A stretch of DNA of 22,522 nt from CAZUQP01 sp964622455 (GTDB lineage: Bacteria; Pseudomonadota; Gammaproteobacteria; DSM-16500): the NCBI GenBank assembly GCA_964622455.1, contig CAZUQP010000002.1:1-22522 (forward strand), in the 5' to 3' direction. Made by a program: the position numbers and the translations under genes. Position 1 is the stretch's first letter, and every line of letters starts with the position of its first letter. Below are positions 6,011-14,595 of this stretch, piece after piece. Below the pieces are notes generated by a model, which ran no database searches, had not been told where the DNA came from, and saw nothing but the letters and a program-made list of their open reading frames with translations.

Positions 6011-7561
6011 ATGAGTAAAAGTCTTTTTAAATCAACCTCAATTGTTGCTAGCATGACGCTGATATCCCGCGTATTGGGGTTTTTGCGTGATATGGTAACA
6101 GCCCAGCTTTTTGGGGCATCCGCTGCATTTGATGCGTTTTCCGTCGCGTTTAGAATCCCTAATTTTATGCGGCGTTTATTTGCTGAAGGTTCTTTTTCCC
6201 AAGCATTTGTTCCCGTTTTATCAGAATATCAAAAAGCAAAATCGCATGAAGAAATCAAACGATTTATTGATGCAATCACTGGTACATTAGGTGTTGTACT
6301 GTTGGGTGTAACGATAGCCGGCATTTTATTTGCGCCCTGGATTATTCGATTGTTTGCACCCGGGTTTGCTTCAGATGGAGCACGTTTTGCATTAGCGGTG
6401 ACGATGTTGCGCATCACCTTTCCTTACTTATTGCTGATTTCACTCACCGCATTTTGCGGTGCGATTTTAAATACATATAGCAAATTTTGGGTGGCAGCGT
6501 TTACACCGGTCTTTTTAAATATTTGCATGATTGTGACTGCTTTTTGGTTATCTCCGCATTTAAAACATCCTATTGTTGGGTTAGCCTGGGGAGTATTTAT
6601 TGCGGGTATTATTCAACTTTTATTTCAGTGGCCTTTCTTAAAACGCTTAAAACTTTTTCCGCATCCTAAAGTACGTTTTCAGGATCAAGGTGTTATGCGC
6701 GTATTAAAATTAATGGTGCCGGCATTGTTTGGTGTATCGGTTTCGCAAATTAATTTATTACTGGATACTTTATTTGCCTCACTCTTAATTGTGGGCAGTG
6801 TATCCTGGCTTTATTATTCTGATCGTTTAATGGAATTTCCATTAGGTGTGATTGGTGTTGCCATTTCAACCGTTATTTTACCGCACTTATCAAGACATCA
6901 TGCAACAGAATCAAAAGAAGATTTTTCTTACACGCTCGATTGGGCATTGCGCTGTGTATTGTTGGTAGGGTTACCTGCGGCCGTTGTATTTGCGGTGATA
7001 TCAGGGCCGTTACTCAGCACGCTATTCCAACATGGCCGTTTTGATGGCTATGCAGTTATCATGGCGCATAAAAGCCTTTCCATGTTTGCATTAGGGATTG
7101 CACCTTTTATGTTAATTAAAATTCTGGCGGCTGGTTTTTATGCAAAACAAGATATGCGTACGCCCGTACACATCGGTATTGTTGCGATGATTTCTAACAT
7201 GGTGTTTAACGTTATTTTAATTTGGCCGTTTAAACACGCAGGGATTGCTTTGGCTACTTCTTTGTCAGCGATGTTAAACAGTGGTTTTTTATTTTATTTT
7301 TTACGTAAAAAAGAAATTTATGTCCCAAGAGATGGCTGGAAATTTTTTGCGTTTCGATTATTGTTCGCGAATGTTGTATTAGCCATTTGGTTATGGTTTG
7401 GTTCTGGTGATTTGCAAGAATGGCTGGTGCATCCTGTGATGTGGCGCATCACACATTTGTCTGGATTATTAATATCAGCTGTTGTGATTTATTTTGCTGC
7501 GTTATGGCTGGCAGGTGTTCGGCCGCGAGATGTTTTAGTGCGCGAACGGCAATTTACCTGA
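6011..7561 (+). CDS. murJ: Lipid II flippase MurJ (MviN family)
   Basis: Inner-membrane flippase that moves the peptidoglycan precursor lipid II to the periplasmic face. The 516-aa protein is mostly hydrophobic helices, about 13-14 as in the family. The N-terminal signature is intact: SRVLGFLRDMVTAQLFG, then DAFSVAFRIPNFMRRLFAEGSFSQAFVP, including the conserved Arg20, Arg26-Asp27, Asp41 and the RR pair near 54-55. DMRTP lies in the later conserved region. The ribosome binding site is weak. It lies between divergent rpsT and ribF, the usual neighbourhood. Its last 8 bp overlap the end of the opposing unknown gene at 7554. Confidence 0.95.
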   Translation: MSKSLFKSTSIVASMTLISRVLGFLRDMVTAQLFGASAAFDAFSVAFRIPNFMRRLFAEGSFSQAFVPVLSEYQKAKSHEEIKRFIDAITGTLGVVLLGVTIAGILFAPWIIRLFAPGFASDGARFALAVTMLRITFPYLLLISLTAFCGAILNTYSKFWVAAFTPVFLNICMIVTAFWLSPHLKHPIVGLAWGVFIAGIIQLLFQWPFLKRLKLFPHPKVRFQDQGVMRVLKLMVPALFGVSVSQINLLLDTLFASLLIVGSVSWLYYSDRLMEFPLGVIGVAISTVILPHLSRHHATESKEDFSYTLDWALRCVLLVGLPAAVVFAVISGPLLSTLFQHGRFDGYAVIMAHKSLSMFALGIAPFMLIKILAAGFYAKQDMRTPVHIGIVAMISNMVFNVILIWPFKHAGIALATSLSAMLNSGFLFYFLRKKEIYVPRDGWKFFAFRLLFANVVLAIWLWFGSGDLQEWLVHPVMWRITHLSGLLISAVVIYFAALWLAGVRPRDVLVRERQFT

Positions 7562-8213
7562 CTTGTATAGGCGCTGCTCTCGCATCAGACTCTTTGATGT
7601 CGGGCCTTTGAGTGGCGGGTAGGAATTCTATGGCCATATAAATGAGTGCTTTTGTTCGCTCTTTCGCAGTAATAGTTTCTTTCACCAATTTATCAATTGC
7701 AGTTGCAATGGATTGAACATTTTTTTCAGCGGTCCTAAATTGACTTAAAATTTCTTCACTGCTCGCTTTATCACTAGGATTTCTGGCAGCTGCTAGTATA
7801 GTCAGGATAGCTGCTAAAATATTAAATACATTTTTTTTGACTTCATTGAAGCTCGTCGCCAGCACTTCGTGTTTGATAGCGATATTTTTAGTCATTTCAA
7901 ATACCGGTGCTGCTTGAGTATTTAATAATTCGTAATGCTGCTTGGCTGTCTGAGTGCCAAGTGCTTTGACGCGATCAATAATATCTTTGATGGAATTTTC
8001 TGTTTGGTCTAAATGAGCAGTGCCTTTTAAATTATTTTCTAAACGAGTGACAGTTGTTGAAGTGATCGCTGACTTAATGACGGCTTTATTATCAGCAGGC
8101 AGAGTTTCTACCCCAAAATAACCTTGGGCAAAAGCAACCAATAACCGGGCGGTGGTTGAATGAAATTTCGATGCATCCACTGATGGGGTGCTGGGTAGTC
8201 TCATTGCTCCCAT
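7554..8213 (-). CDS. Uncharacterised, mostly helical 219-aa protein
   Basis: I do not recognise this family. The protein is predicted to be largely alpha-helical, with one hydrophobic stretch at about 129-143 (VFNILAAILTILAAA) flanked by amphipathic helices, and no signal peptide. The start ATG at 8213 has GAGG 6 nt upstream; a second ATG three codons later is possible. It lies on the minus strand between murJ and ribF, genes that are neighbours or co-transcribed in many gammaproteobacteria, so it appears to be an insertion. It overlaps the murJ 3' end by 8 bp in convergent orientation. A lineage-specific protein or secreted effector is possible, but nothing specific supports either. Confidence 0.65.
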   Translation of the reverse strand: MGAMRLPSTPSVDASKFHSTTARLLVAFAQGYFGVETLPADNKAVIKSAITSTTVTRLENNLKGTAHLDQTENSIKDIIDRVKALGTQTAKQHYELLNTQAAPVFEMTKNIAIKHEVLATSFNEVKKNVFNILAAILTILAAARNPSDKASSEEILSQFRTAEKNVQSIATAIDKLVKETITAKERTKALIYMAIEFLPATQRPDIKESDARAAPIQVR

Positions 8214-8257
8214 AGCTAACCTCGTTTATTGTGCCTCTTTCCATTGATAATAGCACT

Positions 8258-8287
8258 TTTACAATAAATCGCATATACGCGTATAAT
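8258..8287 (+). promoter_or_regulatory. Sigma-70 promoter for ribF-ileS-lspA, overlapped by a palindrome
   Basis: TTTACA (8258-8263), 18-nt spacer, perfect TATAAT (8282-8287). The sequence TATACGCGTATA (8274-8285) is a perfect 12-bp palindrome that covers the first four bases of the -10 box, a typical place for a repressor operator. The promoter also shows that the in-frame ATG at 8286, which lies within the -10 box, cannot be the ribF start. Confidence 0.7.
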
Positions 8288-8321
8288 GGCGTTTTCTTAT
8301 TTTTCCAAGGAATTGATAGTA

Positions 8322-9257
8322 ATGACAAAACTGATTCGCGGCTTCCATTCCAGCATGCCTAAGGGGGCTGTCATTACCATTGGTAATTTTGATGGAGTGC
8401 ATAGAGGGCACCAAGCTTTATTACAAAAAGTCAGCTTAAAAGCCCGGGCGCTTGCAACCCATTCATTAGCGATTATCTTTGAGCCCCAACCCCGTGAATT
8501 TTTTGCAAAAGAAAATAAGGTAGCGCGATTGACCCGGTTTCGGGAAAAATTTTTTTTATTATCAAAATATGGTATGGACGCTGTGTTAGTCATACGATTT
8601 AATCAGCACATTGCCAAATTAACGGCCGCGCAATTTGTCGAGCAAATTTTAGTGGATGCTTTGGCAGCAAAATGGGTGATTGTAGGCGATGATTTTCAAT
8701 TTGGTTCTGGCCGAGAAGGGAACGTGCACTTTTTACAAGAAGCAGGCAAGCAAGCAGGATTTATGACAGAATCTATTCCTAGCATTTTGCTGGATCAAGA
8801 ACGCGTGAGCAGCACACGTGTTCGCCGCTGTTTAGCGGCTTTTGATCATACAGAAGTGCAGCGATTATTAGGTCGTCCTTATACGATGCAAGGGCGGGTC
8901 GTGCATGGAGATAAACGCGGGCGCATCATGGGCTTTCCAACAGCCAATATTTATTTGCATCGTTTAGCAACTCCTCTCGAGGGCATTTATGTGGTACGTA
9001 TGCATGGTATTGCAAAGAAAGCGCTGCCAGGTGTTGCGAGTGTCGGTACACGGCCAACTGTCGGCGGCACACGTTGTTTGCTAGAAGTGCATTTGCTGAA
9101 TTTTAATGAAGATATTTATGGCCGCCATGTGGAAATAGAATTTTTAGAAAAATTACGTGATGAAGAACATTTTGCCACCATTGATTTACTGATAGAACAA
9201 ATAAAAAAAGACTGCGATGCAGCGCGTCATTATTTTGAAATACGTAGGGAGTTATGA
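8322..9257 (+). CDS. ribF: Bifunctional riboflavin kinase / FMN adenylyltransferase
   Basis: Converts riboflavin to FMN and FMN to FAD in the cytoplasm. The 311-aa protein has an N-terminal nucleotidyltransferase domain with TIGNFDGVHRGHQ (19-31) and SSTRVR (163-168), and a C-terminal flavokinase domain with GDKRGRIMGFPTANI (196-210) and GVASVGTRPT (237-246). Length matches E. coli RibF (313). The start at 8322 gives MTKLIRG with AAGGA about 10 nt upstream; an earlier in-frame ATG lies in the promoter. The stop overlaps the ileS start region (ATGA), indicating translational coupling in a ribF-ileS-lspA operon. Confidence 0.95.
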   Translation: MTKLIRGFHSSMPKGAVITIGNFDGVHRGHQALLQKVSLKARALATHSLAIIFEPQPREFFAKENKVARLTRFREKFFLLSKYGMDAVLVIRFNQHIAKLTAAQFVEQILVDALAAKWVIVGDDFQFGSGREGNVHFLQEAGKQAGFMTESIPSILLDQERVSSTRVRRCLAAFDHTEVQRLLGRPYTMQGRVVHGDKRGRIMGFPTANIYLHRLATPLEGIYVVRMHGIAKKALPGVASVGTRPTVGGTRCLLEVHLLNFNEDIYGRHVEIEFLEKLRDEEHFATIDLLIEQIKKDCDAARHYFEIRREL

Positions 9258-12070
9258 TGAGTGACTATAAAGATACTTTAAATTTGCCTCAAACAGATTT
9301 TCCCATGAAAGCAAATCTGGCTGAGCGAGAACCTCTAATTTTAAAAAAGTGGGAAACATTAAATTTATATGCTGCATTACAGAAGCAAAATAAAAATCGC
9401 CCTCAATTTATTTTACACGATGGCCCGCCTTATGCGAATGGTCATATTCACATGGGCCATGCAGTCAATAAAACGTTAAAAGATATGGTGGTGAAATCAA
9501 AATTGTTTTCAGGATTTGATGCGCCTTTTGTTCCAGGTTGGGATTGTCACGGGTTGCCGATTGAATTAAAAGTTGAAAAAAAAGTCGGAAAACCGCGCGA
9601 TAAATTAAGTGCTGCGGAATTTCGTAAAGCATGCCGTGAATATGCAGCCAGTCAAATCGAAATCCAATGTGCTGCATTTAAACGGTTAGGCGTGCAAGCG
9701 GATTGGGAGCATTATTACAGCACGATGGATTTTTCCTATGAAGCCAATGTCATCCGCAGTTTAGCTAAAATCATTGAAAATGGCCATGTGCAAAAAGGAT
9801 ATAAACCCGTTTATTGGTGCTTAGATTGTGAATCAGCACTTGCAGAAGCCGAAGTTGAGTATGCGGATAAAGTATCGCCCGCTATTGATGTGCGTTTTAA
9901 AGTCATCGATGAAAAAGAATTTCTCGCGCGTTTTAAAGACATTCTCAAAGGGAAAGGGCCCATTTCTGTTCCTATTTGGACAACCACTCCTTGGACATTG
10001 CCTGCCAACCAAGCGGTTGCATTAAATCCACGTACTCAGTATGTGTTGGTGGAGACACGTGATGAACGTTTATTAATAGCTGAACCTTTACTGAATCAAG
10101 TGATTGCACGTTATGGAATCGAAAATCATCGTATATTAGCCAATACAACCGGCGATGCATTAGAACATCTTAAATTGCAACATCCTTTTTATGATCGGAA
10201 AGTTCCCATTGTGTTGGGTGAACATGTGACGATGGATGCAGGAACGGGTGCAGTACACACGGCACCTGTTCACGGTCAAGATGACTATGTCATTGGTCAG
10301 CATTATCATTTACCGCTTGATAATCCGGTGGGTGATAATGGTTGTTTTACTTCGAATACGCCCTTATTAGCGGGCTTGCATGTTAACAAAGCCAATGATC
10401 GTGTATTGGAATTGTTAGAAAAAAATAGTGCTTTATTACATACCATTAAAATTACGCATAGTTATCCGCATTGCTGGCGTCATAAAACAGCTTTAATTTT
10501 TCGTGCAACACCGCAATGGTTTATTAGCATGGAACAAAAAAATTTACGCATGAGGGCATTGGCTGCGATCGAGCAAGTGCATTGGCTGCCTGATTGGGGG
10601 CAGAGCCGAATTTTTAATATGGTAGATAAACGCCCTGATTGGTGTATCTCTCGTCAGCGTACATGGGGTGTGCCGATTCCATTATTTTTGCATAAAGAAA
10701 CAGGCGAACTTCATCCTCATTCTTCAAAATTAATGGAAGAAGTGGCAAAACGCGTAGCAGAAAAAGGGATTGAAGCATGGTATGAATTAGACATGGAAGA
10801 ATTATTGAAAGAAGATGCAAAATACTACACAAAATCGCGTGACATTTTAGATGTGTGGTTTGATTCAGGTGTTTCACATCAATGTGTGCTGAAAGAAAAT
10901 TCTGAGTTACATTTTCCAGCGGATTTATATTTGGAAGGTTCTGATCAGCATCGCGGTTGGTTTCAATCTTCTTTGTTAACTTCTTTGGCAATCAATCACA
11001 AAGCGCCCTATAAAACGGTATTAACGCATGGTTATGTGATTGATCTTGAAGGCCGTAAAATGTCAAAATCGATTGGGAATATCATTGAACCTGAAAAAAT
11101 AATTGCAAAGTCAGGCGCTGATATTTTACGTTTATGGGTAGCCTCCATTGATTATCGCGCTGAAATTAATGTATCAGATGAAATTTTAACGCGTACTGCA
11201 GAAGCTTATCGCCGCTTACGCAATACCGCACGTTTTTTATTGGCAAATTTGGCGGGTTTTAATCCTGAAAAAAATCAAATTTTGCCAGAAAATATGTTGG
11301 CGTTAGACCGTTTTATTGTAAATAAGGCGCGTTTATTGCAAGAAGAAATTGTGAGAGCATACGATGCGTATCAATTTCATGTTATTTATCAAAAAATTCA
11401 TTATTTTTGCGCGGTTGAATTAGGCAGTTTTTATTTGGATGTGATTAAAGACCGGCAATATACGACGAAAACAAATAGTTTAGCTAGACGCTCTGCACAA
11501 ACTGCAATGTATCACATTGTTGAAGCATTAGTACGTTGGATGGCGCCTATTTTAAGTTTTACAGCAGAAGAAATTTGGCAATATATTCCAGGTGCGCGAA
11601 GTGAATCCGTATTTTTAACTACTTGGTACAAAGGATTACCTATTTTAACCGATGATCACATGATGAATGATACTTATTGGGAAAAAATACGTTTAGTGCG
11701 TGATGCAGTCAATAAAGAATTAGAAACAGAACGAAAAGCCGGCAAACTGGGCAGTCCGTTAGAAGCGAGCGTTCATTTATATTGCGATTCTAAATTAAAA
11801 AAACAATTAGATGCGCTTGAAAATGAATTGCGTTTTGTGTTGATTACCTCAAGTGCAGATGTGCATTTAGCCAATACACATTTATCTAGTGATAGTGTAC
11901 CGACAGAAATAGCGGGATTGTCAATAAAAGTGGAAGCATTGAGAGATCCAAAATGTGAGCGCTGTTGGCACAGACGTGCTGATGTGGGTAACAATCAAAA
12001 ATATCCAACATTATGTTTGCGTTGTGTTGAAAATATTGAAGGCCAGGGAGAAAATAGAAAATATGCGTAA
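9257..12070 (+). CDS. ileS: Isoleucine-tRNA ligase
   Basis: Class I aminoacyl-tRNA synthetase charging tRNA-Ile, with editing of misactivated valine. Counting from the ATG at 9254, the signatures are HDGPPYANGHIHMGH (HIGH motif, 55-69), a large inserted CP1 editing domain (TTPWTLPANQA and later MDAGTGAVHTAPVHGQDD), KMSKS (602-606), and a C-terminal zinc site with Cys901, 904, 921 and 924. Length about 937 aa equals the E. coli enzyme (938). Two adjacent ATGs exist, at 9254 and 9257; AGGGAG fits the second better. It overlaps ribF by the last base of its stop and lspA by 8 bp. Confidence 0.97.
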   Translation: MSDYKDTLNLPQTDFPMKANLAEREPLILKKWETLNLYAALQKQNKNRPQFILHDGPPYANGHIHMGHAVNKTLKDMVVKSKLFSGFDAPFVPGWDCHGLPIELKVEKKVGKPRDKLSAAEFRKACREYAASQIEIQCAAFKRLGVQADWEHYYSTMDFSYEANVIRSLAKIIENGHVQKGYKPVYWCLDCESALAEAEVEYADKVSPAIDVRFKVIDEKEFLARFKDILKGKGPISVPIWTTTPWTLPANQAVALNPRTQYVLVETRDERLLIAEPLLNQVIARYGIENHRILANTTGDALEHLKLQHPFYDRKVPIVLGEHVTMDAGTGAVHTAPVHGQDDYVIGQHYHLPLDNPVGDNGCFTSNTPLLAGLHVNKANDRVLELLEKNSALLHTIKITHSYPHCWRHKTALIFRATPQWFISMEQKNLRMRALAAIEQVHWLPDWGQSRIFNMVDKRPDWCISRQRTWGVPIPLFLHKETGELHPHSSKLMEEVAKRVAEKGIEAWYELDMEELLKEDAKYYTKSRDILDVWFDSGVSHQCVLKENSELHFPADLYLEGSDQHRGWFQSSLLTSLAINHKAPYKTVLTHGYVIDLEGRKMSKSIGNIIEPEKIIAKSGADILRLWVASIDYRAEINVSDEILTRTAEAYRRLRNTARFLLANLAGFNPEKNQILPENMLALDRFIVNKARLLQEEIVRAYDAYQFHVIYQKIHYFCAVELGSFYLDVIKDRQYTTKTNSLARRSAQTAMYHIVEALVRWMAPILSFTAEEIWQYIPGARSESVFLTTWYKGLPILTDDHMMNDTYWEKIRLVRDAVNKELETERKAGKLGSPLEASVHLYCDSKLKKQLDALENELRFVLITSSADVHLANTHLSSDSVPTEIAGLSIKVEALRDPKCERCWHRRADVGNNQKYPTLCLRCVENIEGQGENRKYA

Positions 12071-12548
12071 TCGTTTTCGTGCGACAGGGTTATCGTGGGT
12101 TTGGATAACAGTCATTGTTTGGTTAGTTGATCGTGTAACAAAGTATATGGCGTTATTTTATTTGCCGCCGTATGCAGCAGTTTCGATTTTCCCGCATTTT
12201 AATTTGACACTCGCTTACAATAAAGGTGCTGCGTTTAGTTTTTTAAATTCAGCTGGCGGTTGGCAAACGTGGCTGTTTGGCGGTATCGCAAGCATTGTGA
12301 GTATCGTCATTTTGATTTGGCTGTACCGTGTCTCTTCTCAAAAGCGTTTGCTGTGTATGGGTTTAACTTTGATTTTAGGCGGGGCACTGGGTAATTTATC
12401 AGATCGATTTTTGTATGGCCATGTGATTGATTTTCTCGAATTTTATGCGGGCAATTGGTATTGGCCGGCATTTAATATTGCTGATAGCGCGATTTGTGTA
12501 GGCGCGTTTTTACTGATTTTTGATGCGGTGTTTTTTCAGAAAAAATAA
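12063..12548 (+). CDS. lspA: Lipoprotein signal peptidase (signal peptidase II)
   Basis: Inner-membrane aspartyl protease that removes signal peptides from prolipoproteins after lipidation. The 161-aa protein has about four membrane helices. Conserved motifs: WLVDRVTKY (20-28), NKGAAFSFL (53-61), GGALGNLSDR with catalytic Asp114, GHVIDFLEFY, and FNIADS with catalytic Asp141. The start at 12063 lies within the ileS 3' end (8-bp overlap), so translation is coupled. The L,D-transpeptidase lipoprotein at 4872 is a likely substrate. Confidence 0.96.
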   Translation: MRNRFRATGLSWVWITVIVWLVDRVTKYMALFYLPPYAAVSIFPHFNLTLAYNKGAAFSFLNSAGGWQTWLFGGIASIVSIVILIWLYRVSSQKRLLCMGLTLILGGALGNLSDRFLYGHVIDFLEFYAGNWYWPAFNIADSAICVGAFLLIFDAVFFQKK

Positions 12549-12578
12549 TGCGGATGCTTGCGCACCGACTTTCCTACT

Positions 12579-12599
12579 TACCGCGCTTTATGCGCGGTA
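12579..12599. repeat. GC-rich hairpin, first of a pair
   Basis: TACCGCGC-TTTAT-GCGCGGTA, a perfect 8-bp stem with a 5-nt loop, 30 bp after the lspA stop. With the hairpin at 12620-12640 it makes a two-hairpin arrangement like those of REP/BIME elements. It may mark the end of the ribF-ileS-lspA transcript; no T-run follows. Confidence 0.65.
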
Positions 12600-12619
12600 C
12601 CCATAAAATAAAACCTGGA

Positions 12620-12640
12620 TGCCGCGAACAAATCGCGGCA
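12620..12640. repeat. Dispersed palindrome (REP-like), copy 2
   Basis: TGCCGCGA-ACAAA-TCGCGGCA, a perfect 8-bp stem. Both arms are identical to those at 5511-5532; the loops differ and both copies continue with CG and a G-rich stretch. Identical arms about 7 kb apart, with variable loops, point to a dispersed element family rather than chance. Confidence 0.7.
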
Positions 12641-12776
12641 CGTAGGGGTTCCCGGGGAAAATTCTACAATGGTTTATTTTTCCATCAACGAAATGCGTAA
12701 CATGAATCACTCATCCCCCGATTTATGATAAAATTATAGTATGGATATAAAACATAAGGGAAGAGGAGATATTGAT

Positions 12777-12836
12777 ATGCCAAGAGGTCGAGGGCCGCAC
12801 GGCCCAAAAAAATTTAGAAAACGAAAGAAAAAATAG
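12777..12836 (+). CDS. Candidate 19-codon highly basic small protein
   Basis: A 19-codon ORF encodes MPRGRGPHGPKKFRKRKKK: 11 of 19 residues are Lys or Arg, with no acidic residue. A good ribosome binding site (AAGAGGAG) ends about 8 nt before the ATG. Possible -10 sequences lie upstream (TATGAT at 12724, TATAGT at 12735), without a good -35. A short hairpin (12840-12854) follows the stop. The charge suggests binding to RNA, DNA or ribosome; it recalls very small basic ribosomal proteins such as Thx in character, not in sequence. Chance cannot be excluded for so short an ORF; the ribosome binding site and peptide bias are the only support. Confidence 0.45.
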   Translation: MPRGRGPHGPKKFRKRKKK

Positions 12837-12839
12837 CTG

Positions 12840-12854
12840 TCGTCTGAAAGACGA
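12840..12854. terminator. Weak hairpin between the 19-codon ORF and the MFS gene
   Basis: TCGTC-TGAAA-GACGA gives a 5-bp stem between convergent genes. On the minus strand a run of six T begins several bases after the stem; on the plus strand only a T-rich stretch follows. A weak two-way terminator is possible. Confidence 0.35.
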
Positions 12855-12865
12855 TGTTCTATTGT

Positions 12866-14194
12866 TTAGTTCGGCAAAATTTTTCTTTTAAGCATCCCTG
12901 CTGTTTCTAAATCAGGTTCTTCCACATGAATTTCGCAATGCGTTTCGCGGATAGTGAGTGTCAATAAAGCGCCTAATAAAATACCTAAAGGCAGGACACT
13001 CAATGCCATCGTATAAGCATGATGAGAATAAATACGCGCCCCATCAATCATTACACCGTCCCAATGGATATCTAATATTTTTCCAATGACGGGAGGGAAA
13101 ATAATACCACCAATCATAACAAGCATATTCACGATACCAATGGCGGTACCTGAAACTTTAATGGATGTCGCTTCACGAGCAATTGCAAAAACAAGAATTT
13201 GCGCGCTTGATAAAAATCCAAATAAAAATAATAGCAAGTAAATCGAAGGTAAGGACAAATGTGGAATATAAAGCAATGTGCAAAATACAATTGTTGAACC
13301 TAGCGCTGCGATAAGAATAGGTAAACGGCGCAAAGCAATAAAGTCAGAAAACAAGCCCCAAAGCGGCGCGCCTATTGCGCAGCCGACAAAAACCATAGAA
13401 TTGGCATTGGCCGCATAAGTTCTTGGAATATCACGTGCCTGCTCTAAGTAAGCAGGGCCCCATAATTCAGCAAATGCCGATAAAAAAAGATAAAGCAAAC
13501 AACCCACAATACCGCACAACCAGATTTCCCGGTTTTTAAAGGCCCCTCTTAACCCCACTAAAACACTGCTAAAATCCGAGACATGATGATAATGTGTTTC
13601 TGGGTTAGGATTAACATCACGAACCACTGCCCAAAGAATGATGGTTAATACAACCCCGATGATCGCAGCTGACATAATAGCCGCTTGCCATCCCGTTGAA
13701 TCAACCAACACGCGCAAAACAATATCTCCAAACGCAGCACCCAACATCCCTAAACAAAAAATAATGCCGGAGATAAGTGCAAAGTAACGTGCCGGCAGCC
13801 AAATAGTCGCCAGCTTTGCAGCACCCACAAACGCAAATGCAGACCCAAGTCCAATCAAAAAACGGCCGAGCATTGCCACGCTTAAATATCCACTGCACGC
13901 AAAAAGATAAGCGCCTAGCGCACACAAAAGACAAGCGAGCGTCAATAATCGTCTAGGCCCGTAGCGGTCCATGAGTACACCCACCACAATCTGCATGGCT
14001 ACATAAGAATAATAATAATAAGAACCCGATAAATACCCAAATTGCGCGCCGGTCAAATGATAAAAACGCATCAAATTTTCAGCCATAACGCTGGGCGACA
14101 TGCGTAATAGATACTCATAACTATAAAAAAGTGCACCCAATCCGCAAACGAGCCAAGGGAAATAAACCAATTTGAACGATGTCTTGTTGATCAC
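12866..14194 (-). CDS. MFS transporter, substrate unknown
   Basis: Major facilitator superfamily permease of the inner membrane with about 12 helices in two halves. The diagnostic loop 2-3 motif GVLMDRYGPRR is at about 72-82, and a related loop, APLWGLFSDFIALRRLP, marks the second half. I place the start at the GTG at 14194 (442 aa): GAGGAG lies exactly 6 nt upstream, and the product begins MINKTSFKLVYFPWLV just before helix 1. A GTG 13 codons upstream has no ribosome binding site. Family members move sugars, organic acids or amino acids; the sequence does not tell which. It is next to rpmE on the same strand, 59 bp downstream. Confidence 0.85.
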   Translation of the reverse strand: MINKTSFKLVYFPWLVCGLGALFYSYEYLLRMSPSVMAENLMRFYHLTGAQFGYLSGSYYYYSYVAMQIVVGVLMDRYGPRRLLTLACLLCALGAYLFACSGYLSVAMLGRFLIGLGSAFAFVGAAKLATIWLPARYFALISGIIFCLGMLGAAFGDIVLRVLVDSTGWQAAIMSAAIIGVVLTIILWAVVRDVNPNPETHYHHVSDFSSVLVGLRGAFKNREIWLCGIVGCLLYLFLSAFAELWGPAYLEQARDIPRTYAANANSMVFVGCAIGAPLWGLFSDFIALRRLPILIAALGSTIVFCTLLYIPHLSLPSIYLLLFLFGFLSSAQILVFAIAREATSIKVSGTAIGIVNMLVMIGGIIFPPVIGKILDIHWDGVMIDGARIYSHHAYTMALSVLPLGILLGALLTLTIRETHCEIHVEEPDLETAGMLKRKILPN

Positions 14195-14253
14195 GAAAGG
14201 CTCCTCAGGCAGGGAACAATCATCAGCCAGCACACATACATGATTAAGATTAC

Positions 14254-14505
14254 TTACTTGTCTTTTTGATTAGATGCTGGTTTAGCGGAATCCTTGTTGG
14301 GAGTCTTGCGGCCATATTTTTGTTGAAAACGATCTACACGGCCAGCGGTATCTACAATCTTTTGTTTGCCGGTATAGAAAGGATGGCATTTAGAACACAC
14401 TTCTAAAAGAAGATCGCGGCCTAAAGTCGAACGCGTTACAAACGCATTGCCGCAACTGCAAGTGACTTTTGTATCTTTATATTCTGGGTGAAGACCCTGT
14501 TTCAT
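14254..14505 (-). CDS. rpmE: 50S ribosomal protein L31 (zinc-binding type)
   Basis: Large-subunit protein L31, part of the bridge between subunits. MKQGLHPEYKDTKVTCSCGN is the canonical N-terminus. Four cysteines (16, 18, 37 and 40, in CSC and CSKC) form the zinc site, so this is the zinc-containing form rather than the zinc-free paralogue used in zinc starvation. The protein is 83 aa, slightly longer than usual (about 70) through a hydrophilic tail rich in Lys, Ser and Asn. GAGG lies 6 nt upstream of the ATG. Confidence 0.95.
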   Translation of the reverse strand: MKQGLHPEYKDTKVTCSCGNAFVTRSTLGRDLLLEVCSKCHPFYTGKQKIVDTAGRVDRFQQKYGRKTPNKDSAKPASNQKDK

Positions 14506-14543
14506 AAGAACCTCTTTAACCTGAAGCCAAAACGAAGTTCGTC

Positions 14544-14573
14544 ATCTTAGCTTAAGACCTTATCTTGAATCAA
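14544..14573 (-). promoter_or_regulatory. Promoter for rpmE
   Basis: On the minus strand TTGATT (14573-14568), an 18-nt spacer and TAAGAT (14549-14544). It is about 40 bp before the rpmE start codon. Confidence 0.5.
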
Positions 14574-14595
14574 GTTGAAAGTCGCGAAATCAGCC

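Noticed and set aside
8222..8321. FMN riboswitch upstream of ribF
   Set aside because: The leader after the promoter is only about 28 nt, too short for the conserved FMN aptamer, and none of its motifs is present.
10614..10991. Minus-strand ORF of 125 codons inside ileS
   Set aside because: It is a shadow of the conserved ileS frame without a start signal or recognisable motif.
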